From contig CAIKVH010000070.1 in assembly GCA_903830725.1 (NCBI GenBank), positions 97,871-161,870 on the forward strand: DNA of 64,000 bases. The letters are read 5' to 3'. Positions 57,953-64,000 of this stretch are shown here, piece after piece (position 1 is the first letter of the stretch; the number at the start of each line of letters is the position of its first letter). A program made the translations under genes and the position numbers. Below the pieces are notes generated by a model. That model made no database searches and was not told the origin of the DNA. It saw only the letters and a list, made by a program, of their open reading frames with translations. The DNA is from an uncultured Burkholderiales bacterium (lineage in GTDB: Bacteria; Pseudomonadota; Gammaproteobacteria; Burkholderiales; Burkholderiaceae_C).

Positions 57953-59071
57953 TCAGCGAATAGGCATGGCGTACATCAAACCGCCTTTATCCCACTGAGC
58001 GTTTAATCCTCGCTTTAGCCCAAGAGCTGTTTTCTCACCCACATTGCGCTCAAAGATCTCCCCGTAGTTGCCTGTACTCGTCAAAGCTCTGGCCAACCAA
58101 TCGCGGTCTAAACCGAGTAGCTTACCTGTATCCTCTGTTTTGCCTAACATTCGCAAAATTTTTGGATCGGAGCTGTTTGCTTTTAACTGCTCAACGTTGG
58201 TTGAGGTTACGCCAAACTCTTCTGCTTCCATCAGTCCGTAGATGACCCACTTAACAATGTTGAGCCACTCGTCATCGCCGCGTCTGACCATCGGACCCAT
58301 CGGCTCCTTGGAGATCAGCTCAGTTAAGATGACATGGTCCTTAGGGTTTTTGGCTTCCTTAGAGCGAATGGAGGCAAGGCCTGATACATCGGTTGTGTAA
58401 GCTTTGCACCGCCCAGCGAAATAAGCAGCGTTGGCAGCCTCTATTTTCTCGAAAACGATCGGCTTAATATCTAATTTATTAGTTTTAGAAAAGTCAGTTA
58501 AATTTTTCTCGGTAGTTGTGCCTGATTGAGCACAAACAGTTAAACCTTTGAGTTGTTTTAGATTTTTGATTCCCAACTGAGCAGGCGCCATGAAGCCTTG
58601 TCCGTCATAAAAGGTTGCAACTGTTTGGCTTAGTCCCAAGGACGAATCACGGGTCAGGGTGAACGTTGTGTTGCGGGACAAAATATCAATTTCCCCGGAC
58701 TGAAGTGCTGTGAATCTTTGTGGTGCTGAAAGGGGTGTGTAACGAACTTTGTCGGGACTTCCCAAAACAGCTGCAGCAATAGCCTTGCAAAGATCTACGT
58801 CAATACCACTCCATTTCCCCTGTGCATCGGCCTGCGCAAATCCAGCAAGTCCAGTATTTACACCGCAATTGACCATATCTTTTTGGCGAATGGAGTCTAG
58901 CGTCTTACCGGCCATGGCTGGTTGCATGCCCAGTGCGGTAATCGCGACGGCCAACAAAAACAAATGCTTGCTCGAATTACCTGAGGCGATCCTCACCCAA
59001 CTTAGAACATTTTGAGTTTGTAGTTGTTTTAGTTTTTTGAGTTGCTTTAGAAGCGAAAATGTTTTTTGCAT
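57953..59071 (-). CDS. aapJ: Amino acid ABC transporter substrate-binding protein (AapJ/BztA-like)
   Basis: The 372-residue protein has an unusually long N-terminus: a Lys/Leu/Gln-rich stretch (residues 1-20) before the hydrophobic signal SKHLFLLAVAITALGM with cleavage near AMAG. The mature part has VNCGVNTGLAGFAQADAQG, GIDVDLCKAIAAAVLG and DILSRNTTFT, the SBP_bac_3 features of AapJ, which binds L-amino acids broadly. It is first in aapJQMP. Confidence 0.9.
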   Translation of the reverse strand: MQKTFSLLKQLKKLKQLQTQNVLSWVRIASGNSSKHLFLLAVAITALGMQPAMAGKTLDSIRQKDMVNCGVNTGLAGFAQADAQGKWSGIDVDLCKAIAAAVLGSPDKVRYTPLSAPQRFTALQSGEIDILSRNTTFTLTRDSSLGLSQTVATFYDGQGFMAPAQLGIKNLKQLKGLTVCAQSGTTTEKNLTDFSKTNKLDIKPIVFEKIEAANAAYFAGRCKAYTTDVSGLASIRSKEAKNPKDHVILTELISKEPMGPMVRRGDDEWLNIVKWVIYGLMEAEEFGVTSTNVEQLKANSSDPKILRMLGKTEDTGKLLGLDRDWLARALTSTGNYGEIFERNVGEKTALGLKRGLNAQWDKGGLMYAMPIR

Positions 59072-59143
59072 GTCAGACTTTTTGAAATTACTTATGAGTA
59101 CAAGTTCAGAAAATTATATAGATCAGCCCCTAAGTCCAGCATT

Positions 59144-59281
59144 TTGCTCGAAAATTGTGACCAAGCTATAGCGATAATCGAGAATGAGGTAAATTTAGGA
59201 ATTCCGCAACCCAATATTGACTTAATTCGGTCATTATTGGTGGCTAAATCGGGTTTTTTGGACTCCAACGCCCTAACTTGA
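59144..59281 (+). CDS. Possible small protein (45 residues)
   Basis: A frame ends at 59281 with protein-like composition (AIAIIENEVNLG and IDLIRSLLVAKSGFLDSNALT). The TTG at 59144 is a possible start without a clear ribosome binding site; the frame stays open back to 59066. I cannot name it. It lies 29 bases before tRNA-Pro. Confidence 0.35.
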   Translation: MLENCDQAIAIIENEVNLGIPQPNIDLIRSLLVAKSGFLDSNALT

Positions 59282-59310
59282 CTCCTGCTACTGTTACAAT
59301 ATTTGTTCGT

Positions 59311-59387
<77 letters not shown>

Positions 59388-59400
59388 TTAGTTTCCATTT

Positions 59401-59547
59401 TTATACGTCATTGCCATCCTCAAGCCCACTGACCAGGTTCAGAAATATATTAAAGGCTGATCCCGAGTACGCCAACACCCGGGAAGGATTACGCGCAAAA
59501 CAACGGGCATAAACCCAGCAGGCTTGCTTGGCAAGTTCTTTTGTGAT
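59401..59547 (-). CDS. Possible small CDS without a canonical start, or a gene remnant
   Basis: On the minus strand a frame ending at TAA (59401-59403) reads as a plausible small protein with segments ELAKQACWVYARCFARNP and LAYSGSAFNIFLNLVSGLE. The frame has no ATG, GTG or TTG at its head. AGAGGA (rc of 59551-59556) lies three bases before an ATC codon at 59547, where ATG would be expected. It may be a gene with a rare ATC start, a mutated start, or a decayed gene. Confidence 0.35.
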   Translation of the reverse strand: MTKELAKQACWVYARCFARNPSRVLAYSGSAFNIFLNLVSGLEDGNDV

Positions 59548-59580
59548 CTGTCCTCTTAAGTGAGTAGTTTTTTCTATTTT

Positions 59581-59594
59581 TTGACTTAGATCAA
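59581..59594. promoter_or_regulatory. FNR-type palindrome upstream of acyl-CoA synthetase
   Basis: TTGACTTAGATCAA matches the consensus at 9 of 10 fixed positions. No -10 element sits at activator distance on either strand, so function is less certain than for the other sites. Confidence 0.4.
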
Positions 59595-59730
59595 GCTTAT
59601 TTCAAAGAAAACGACTCCCGTGAAAACCCAGTCCTTAGCTTGGCAGTAGGGATATAAAATTAAACGTACACCCTTACGGTCCGGCCCTGGAAGGCTGTAA
59701 GTCTCTTTGAGCGTTTGAAAGGTTTTCAGT

Positions 59731-61374
59731 ATGACGATCTCCATATTTGATCAAGATTTAGGCAAAAATAAAGCCAACTACGTACCGCTTTCGCCGGTTA
59801 GCTTCGTGGAGCGCAGTGCTGAGGTGTTTGGGGATTTAGTGGCTACTGTTCACGGCAAAAGGTCCTACACCTGGGCCGAGGTAAGGGAACGCTCTGCGAG
59901 GTTGGCGAACGCACTTACTGGGTTGGGCATTGGCAAAGGGGACGCAGTAAGCGTGATGCTCTCCAATACTCCGGAGATGGTTGAAGCGCATTACGCAGTG
60001 CCCGCTATAAATGCGGTATTGAATACACTAAACACAAGATTAGATGCCCATTTGCTCGCTTGGCAGATGAATCACTGCGAAGCCAAGGTGCTGATTACGG
60101 ATAGGGAGTTTGCGCACACCATATCTTCTGCCCTTAAGATGCTTAAAAACGAGTACAACCGCGAATTGATAGTTATTGATGTCGATGATTCAGAGTATTC
60201 AGGGCCCGGTGAGCTTTTAGGTAAATACGAATACGAGGCTTGGATTAAAGCCAGTGCTCCAGTTTCTTTGCTCAAAGGTCCCGATGATGAGTGGGATGCA
60301 ATCGCTGTTAGCTACACATCGGGCACCACTGGAGACCCTAAAGGTGTTGTGACACATCACCGCGGTGCATATTTAAATGCGACTTGCCAGGCCATTACTT
60401 GGCAGATGCCTGAGTTCCCTGTCTACCTGTGGACACTGCCCATGTTCCACTGCAACGGGTGGTGCTTTCCGTGGACAATTGCAATGCTTGGGGGGACACA
60501 TGTCTGTTTAAGACGCGCCGATGCGACTTCAATTTTGGCCGCGATTGATAAATACAAGGTTGATCATTACTGCGCTGCTCCGATTGTGCACAATTTACTC
60601 ATTTCATCCAAACCCGAACTCCGCAGCGGCATTAAACACAAGGTCAAAGCTATGGTTGCAGGCGCAGCTCCGCCTGCAGCAATGATCGAAGGTATGAACA
60701 AAATTGGATTCGAGTTACTCCACGTTTACGGATTAACCGAAGTCTATGGACCCGCAGCAGGTGCGGTTCAACGTCCCTCTTGGGCTAAAGAGAGTTTGTC
60801 TGAGCAAACCCGCTTAAACGCAAGACAGGGTGTACGCTATATGTTGGAGGAGGGCATGACTTTGCTGAACCCCGAGACAATGGAGGAACTTCCCGCAGAC
60901 GGCGAGACCATGGGGGAGATTATGTTCAGGGGCAACATTGTGATGAAGGGCTATCTTAAAAATCCTACTTCCACCGCCAAGGCATTTGAGGGTGGGTGGT
61001 TCCATACTGGGGATTTAGCGGTGATGGAGTCGGATAGGTATTTGAAAATCAAAGACCGTAGCAAAGACATCATCATCTCCGGTGGAGAGAACATTAGCTC
61101 CTTAGAAGTAGAGGACGCGTTGTACCGACACCCTGATGTGATGACATGTGCTGTAGTGGCTAAGGAGGATGAGAAGTGGGGGGAGACACCCCTTGCCTAC
61201 GTAGAACTGCGCCCTGACGCAACCGTCACCGCTGAGGAGTTGGTCACTCACTGCAAGTCACTACTTGCGGGGTACAAGGTACCAAAAGACATCCGATTTG
61301 AAGCAATTCCGAAGACATCTACCGGAAAAATTCAAAAGTTTGAGTTGCGCAAAAGAGCCAGTGAAAGTAAGTAG
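59731..61374 (+). CDS. Acyl-CoA synthetase (AMP-dependent, medium/long-chain type)
   Basis: The 547-residue protein is an ANL-superfamily adenylate-forming enzyme: VSYTSGTTGDPKGVVTHHRG near residue 193, GLTEVYGP near residue 335, WFHTGDLAVMESDRYLKIKDRSKDIIISGGENISS near residue 425, and the catalytic Lys in PKTSTGKIQKFELR near the end. It activates a carboxylic acid to its CoA thioester. The close relatives are broad acyl-CoA synthetases; the acid is unknown. It is convergent with the PrpD gene. Confidence 0.88.
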   Translation: MTISIFDQDLGKNKANYVPLSPVSFVERSAEVFGDLVATVHGKRSYTWAEVRERSARLANALTGLGIGKGDAVSVMLSNTPEMVEAHYAVPAINAVLNTLNTRLDAHLLAWQMNHCEAKVLITDREFAHTISSALKMLKNEYNRELIVIDVDDSEYSGPGELLGKYEYEAWIKASAPVSLLKGPDDEWDAIAVSYTSGTTGDPKGVVTHHRGAYLNATCQAITWQMPEFPVYLWTLPMFHCNGWCFPWTIAMLGGTHVCLRRADATSILAAIDKYKVDHYCAAPIVHNLLISSKPELRSGIKHKVKAMVAGAAPPAAMIEGMNKIGFELLHVYGLTEVYGPAAGAVQRPSWAKESLSEQTRLNARQGVRYMLEEGMTLLNPETMEELPADGETMGEIMFRGNIVMKGYLKNPTSTAKAFEGGWFHTGDLAVMESDRYLKIKDRSKDIIISGGENISSLEVEDALYRHPDVMTCAVVAKEDEKWGETPLAYVELRPDATVTAEELVTHCKSLLAGYKVPKDIRFEAIPKTSTGKIQKFELRKRASESK

Positions 61375-61389
61375 TTGGCGCAGAGGATG

Positions 61390-62835
61390 TCAGGTATTTA
61401 ATCTGAGTAACCGCATTAAATTGTTCACATTAGGTTGATCCTCAATTGCGAGCACTAAGTGTGCTAAGTCCTTGGCTTGCCCTGGGCCTAGAACCGGTCC
61501 AATTAGGTCTAGGGCTTTATCCATGACTTCAACCCGACTCATTGGATTTCTGGGTGTACCCCTCACTGCATCGATTCGCTCAGAATAGCGCTTGCCGTCT
61601 TTGAGTTCAATTTCAACGATAGCAACTCGAACGGGCATGAATTGTTTTAAATCCTCGTCAGAGATCAACTCGACTTTGCTTCTCAGGGCAAGCACTTGGG
61701 AGTCTTGCATTCTTTGAATGTCATGCGCCGCTTTAAATGAGGCTGTGCCGTCCATTAGCATAACGGCCATCATGTGTTGAAGGCAGATATCTGGCATATC
61801 CCTGTTGGAGACCACCTTGGCTGTAGAGGGTTCTAAGCGAACAATGACTTTTTGAATAGAGTCGACTGAAAAAGTGTTTTTCTTCCTAATTAACTCAATT
61901 GCATCTAGGGGCCCTTGAATGGGCGAGCCAACGCTCCATTTCTTGATATCCGTTTGAGTAATCTCGAATCGCTCGCCAAGTCCTTGAATCAATAATCTTT
62001 TATTGGCTTGGGGAGCATAGGCTTCAAAATAATTATCTGCACCACTGAAAATATCATTTATACCGTTCCAACCGTTCTCGACTAAGAGGGCTGAAGTGAT
62101 GCCGTTTTTAGCAGGCATTCCAGCGAACACGAAGGCTTTCTCAATGTGGTCGGTATCTCTGCCCCAGGCGTAAATCCCTGATGATTGCTGGGCTGTGTAG
62201 TCCATTACCCAACGCATCTGCTGAGGGTTAAGTTGTGCGGCACAACTCGCCGCACTAGCTGCTCCAAATATACCTGCAATGCTGTGGGAGCTTTTGTGGC
62301 TTGTATAGCTGAAATCTGGGCCTCCCATGGCCATAACAATTCGGGTTCCAATGTCGTAGCCAAGGGCAACTGATCTTAAAAGGTGCGTGCCTGATATATT
62401 GAATAATTCTGCACTCGCGGTTGCTGCTGGCACGACCGAGCACCCTGGATGTGAGCGAGAGCGGTTATGAGAGTCATCAGTTTCGTCCGCGTGGGCCATA
62501 ACTCCGTTTGCGAGTGCGGCGTCGGTTGGGGAGACTGAGAATTTTGACCCAATAACAGTGCACTTTCCGACAGGTGCATATTTTTGGATATATGAGAGGG
62601 CCGCCTTACCAGGTAACAACTGAGAGCCCGATATGATGGCTGCATAAGTGTCAAGTAAGTGAAATTTTGTTTGTTCCTCAACATCTTTTGACAGTTTGCT
62701 GGTCGCAGCAAGTGACATAAATTGGGATAGAAACTCTGTTTCTGGGCTTAACGTTCCCTGTTGAGTATTAGCAGAGTTTGATACGGCTGGAACTGAGCCA
62801 AGACCTAAAATGCTCAAAAATTGACGTTTATTCAT
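61390..62835 (-). CDS. MmgE/PrpD family protein with N-terminal export-like signal
   Basis: The 481-residue protein matches the MmgE/PrpD fold (2-methylcitrate dehydratase, iminodisuccinate epimerase, cis-aconitate decarboxylase): HADETDDSHNRSRSHPGCSVVPAA near residue 115, GYDIGTRIVMAMGG and KAFVFAGMPAKNG. Members act in the cytoplasm as a rule, but this one starts with NKRQFLSILGLGSVPAVS, a Tat/Sec-like signal. No prpBC genes are near, so the substrate is open. Confidence 0.85.
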   Translation of the reverse strand: MNKRQFLSILGLGSVPAVSNSANTQQGTLSPETEFLSQFMSLAATSKLSKDVEEQTKFHLLDTYAAIISGSQLLPGKAALSYIQKYAPVGKCTVIGSKFSVSPTDAALANGVMAHADETDDSHNRSRSHPGCSVVPAATASAELFNISGTHLLRSVALGYDIGTRIVMAMGGPDFSYTSHKSSHSIAGIFGAASAASCAAQLNPQQMRWVMDYTAQQSSGIYAWGRDTDHIEKAFVFAGMPAKNGITSALLVENGWNGINDIFSGADNYFEAYAPQANKRLLIQGLGERFEITQTDIKKWSVGSPIQGPLDAIELIRKKNTFSVDSIQKVIVRLEPSTAKVVSNRDMPDICLQHMMAVMLMDGTASFKAAHDIQRMQDSQVLALRSKVELISDEDLKQFMPVRVAIVEIELKDGKRYSERIDAVRGTPRNPMSRVEVMDKALDLIGPVLGPGQAKDLAHLVLAIEDQPNVNNLMRLLRLNT

Positions 62836-63021
62836 TTAATTTAGGATTTCTAGGAAATTGGGGCGGTGTTATTAAGGTTTGCATTCTATGCAATATCTGG
62901 TTGAAGCACTAGGAGCAACCGACTCCGGCAAAAGCTATTCGAAAAGTAGATTAGAATATTACTATACGAACGCATTACATACTTTAAAGTAATGCTTTTG
63001 AATTGTTTTTACAAATCCGAT

Positions 63022-63098
63022 CTGTCCGTAGCTCAGTTGGATAGAGCAACAGCCTTCTAAGCTGTGGGTCGGGGGTTCGATCCCCTCCGGGCAGACCA
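63022..63098 (+). tRNA. tRNA-Arg (anticodon TCT)
   Basis: A full 77-base cloverleaf: acceptor CTGTCCG with CGGGCAG, D-arm GCTC/GAGC, anticodon stem ACAGC/GCTGT with loop CTTCTAA (TCT), T-loop TTCGATC, encoded CCA. Its 3' half is repeated at 63885-63922. Confidence 0.95.
63058..63095 (+). repeat. Direct repeat copy 1 within tRNA-Arg 3' half (attL-like)
   Basis: Thirty-eight bases covering the anticodon 3' side, variable region, T-arm and acceptor 3' strand are identical to 63885-63922. Extending to 48 bases (63053-63100) gives 46 matches. Confidence 0.9.
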
Positions 63099-63101
63099 AT
63101 T

Positions 63102-63497
63102 TCACAATAACTGCGCTGATTGATTTTGTTTTTTAAACAGTGCAATAGCTTTTTTATCAAAAGATACAAAAGTCTCTCCTCCAAGCCATTTGCCTTCATA
63201 TGCAATAACGGCATCCGCAAAATCTCCACCAGCCTCGAGTTGGATGATTCCAGCTTCTACGGCGGGACGATTAACCTCAACATTGGTGGCAGAAATCAAT
63301 GACTTGAGTGCCCTACATATATCTGAAGCTTCAATATCGTAGGAGCGTAACAATACCCATACAAACTCACAAAGACTTGAGAGTGTAATGACAACAAGTG
63401 TTGATTCTTCCAAAATTTTTCTTGCTTTTTTCGCCTGCTTGGCATCATCGTAGATCACAGCTCGAACGAGAATGTTAGTGTCCACCGTTACTTTCAT
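63102..63497 (-). CDS. vapC: PIN-domain toxin (VapC-like ribonuclease)
   Basis: The 131-residue protein has the PIN-domain acidic residues in order: VTVDTNILVRAV, SSLCEFVWVLL, GGDFADAVIAYEG and FVSFDKKAIALF. VapC toxins cut tRNA or rRNA; the target is unknown. The ATG at 63497 overlaps the antitoxin stop as ATGA, so I prefer it to the longer start at 63509. Confidence 0.88.
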   Translation of the reverse strand: MKVTVDTNILVRAVIYDDAKQAKKARKILEESTLVVITLSSLCEFVWVLLRSYDIEASDICRALKSLISATNVEVNRPAVEAGIIQLEAGGDFADAVIAYEGKWLGGETFVSFDKKAIALFKKQNQSAQLL

Positions 63498-63742
63498 TCT
63501 TTGGACCATGCTTGTTGTGTGGCCTCGTTAATTTCTTCTATAGTGAGGACTTTATTGGTTTTATTTGCTAAACAGCCAATGAAGTCGCTCATCCCTCCTG
63601 TAGGTTTCAGTGCTTGGATAATGCCTTTTCCACCTGGAATCAGATCGAGCTCTATTTTTTCTCCAGGTTTAAGTCCCAAGTGTTGAAGAATTTCTTTTCT
63701 AAAAGTTACTTGACCCTTTGCCGTGATAGTTAATGCTGGCAT
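63494..63742 (-). CDS. vapB: AbrB/MazE-type antitoxin (VapB-like)
   Basis: The 82-residue protein has the AbrB/SpoVT swapped-hairpin start (LTITAKGQVTFRKEILQHLGLKPGE) and a C-terminal segment that would wrap the toxin. The ATG at 63742 has GGAGG five bases upstream; the earlier in-frame ATG overlaps that box and is rejected. It is the first gene of the pair, coupled to vapC by ATGA, and has a palindromic operator upstream. Confidence 0.88.
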   Translation of the reverse strand: MPALTITAKGQVTFRKEILQHLGLKPGEKIELDLIPGGKGIIQALKPTGGMSDFIGCLANKTNKVLTIEEINEATQQAWSKE

Positions 63743-63766
63743 GAGAACCTCCATTGATATAATATC

Positions 63767-63794
63767 TATTGTAATGTAAAATTACATTACAATA
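63767..63794 (-). promoter_or_regulatory. Palindromic operator upstream of vapBC
   Basis: Two perfect 13-base arms (63767-63779 and 63782-63794, tattgtaatgtaa and its complement) are separated by AA, 25 bases before the antitoxin ATG. This is the expected place for autoregulation by the antitoxin or the complex. Confidence 0.75.
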
Positions 63795-63884
63795 CAAGTT
63801 TAAATAAATCCGCATTACACAGTTTTTACACGGTTATAAAAAATTGTTTAAATTCATATAGATAAAGCCAAACACAAGCCCTTT

Positions 63885-63922
63885 TAAGCTGTGGGTCGGG
63901 GGTTCGATCCCCTCCGGGCAGA
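63885..63922 (+). repeat. Direct repeat copy 2 of tRNA-Arg 3' half (attR-like)
   Basis: Identical to 63058-63095 over 38 bases. The 5' half of a tRNA is missing here, so this is not a functional tRNA gene. Confidence 0.9.
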
Positions 63923-64000
63923 ACAATATTCATAATCCTTTCAGGCGCTTTTTAGTTTTTAAGCATACTTAAAAACCATCGTGTAGGGGTGGGGTATGAA

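Larger units (their letters stand above)
59388..59730. other. Intergenic region with a possible start-less small reading frame
   Basis: The 343-base stretch contains a protein-like minus-strand frame (59401-59547, described separately), a FNR-type palindrome at 59581-59594, and the leader of the acyl-CoA synthetase gene. No further RNA gene is apparent. Confidence 0.5.
63058..63922. mobile_element. Small tRNA-Arg islet bounded by tRNA 3'-end direct repeats, carrying vapBC only
   Basis: An ~827-base unit lies between the tRNA-Arg 3' end and a duplicate of that end, the layout left by site-specific integration into a tRNA gene. The cargo is one toxin-antitoxin operon. No integrase is present inside, so it is a remnant, a passively mobile element, or part of a larger nested island extending past the window. 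Confidence 0.55.

Noticed and set aside
62972..62999. GCATTAC/GTAATGC hairpin with four T before tRNA-Arg
   Set aside because: It looks like a terminator but no plus-strand gene precedes it; more likely a chance AT-rich inverted repeat or promoter-region feature.
63880..63927. Second tRNA-Arg gene
   Set aside because: Only the 3' half is present; acceptor 5' strand and D-arm are absent, so it is an att-like duplicate, not a tRNA gene.

Overview
The window looks like a low-GC member of the Burkholderiales (Betaproteobacteria), probably close to Comamonadaceae or Alcaligenaceae. This rests on gene order and family content, not on any search. The supporting blocks are rimP-nusA-infB-rbfA-truB-typA, ccoI-ccoS-ccoNOQP-ccoG-ccoH-fnr-hemN, a Bug-type (TTT family) solute-binding protein, and a liv-type ABC cluster. 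Nearly all of the window is ordinary chromosomal backbone. There is no prophage, no CRISPR array and no insertion sequence with a transposase.

Layout. 1-8.4 kb: the 3' part of a TPR/glycosyltransferase-like gene, a YfcG-like GST, a secreted hypothetical protein, a catabolic trio (Bug binding protein, Ldh-type dehydrogenase, Asp/Glu racemase-like), a small membrane protein, a gamma-glutamylcyclotransferase, a VOC protein and a PuuE-like polysaccharide deacetylase. 8.4-14.2 kb: livHMFGK-like ABC transporter plus a PcaD-like hydrolase on the minus strand. 14.6-18.2 kb: a 3-hydroxyisobutyrate dehydrogenase family protein with lysine-rich tails, an unknown protein, dusA and fabI. 18.4-24 kb: yejABEF-like peptide ABC importer. 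24-33 kb: rimP, nusA, infB, rbfA, a truB-typA open frame with no stop between the two parts, and rlmB. 33-35.5 kb: an isolated soxB and a periplasmic FKBP isomerase. 35.5-48.4 kb: a microaerobic respiration block with two universal stress proteins, a small Cys-rich protein, the copper ATPase ccoI, ccoS, cbb3 oxidase ccoNOQP, ccoG, ccoH, fnr, hemN and a TauE/SafE-like protein. 48.8-54.8 kb: a winged-helix protein, arfB, a split chromate transporter pair, a YgiQ-type radical SAM protein and pobA. 54.9-59.1 kb: aapJQMP-like polar amino acid ABC transporter. 59.3-64 kb: tRNA-Pro, an acyl-CoA synthetase, an MmgE/PrpD protein with an apparent export signal, tRNA-Arg, and a vapBC-type toxin-antitoxin pair enclosed between the tRNA-Arg 3' end and a second copy of that 3' end.

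How the genes work together. The respiratory block is tied together by FNR-type palindromes (TTGAT-N4-ATCAA). They lie before ccoN, between fnr and hemN, between usp and ccoI, and before a small Cys-rich gene. A further perfect site precedes pobA, an oxygen-consuming enzyme, with the spacing of an activator site. The most interesting items are the truB-typA fused frame, the tRNA-Arg islet that holds only a toxin-antitoxin pair, the FNR-type site at pobA, the structured terminator-like leader of rimP, and the orphan soxB containing a run of nine C.
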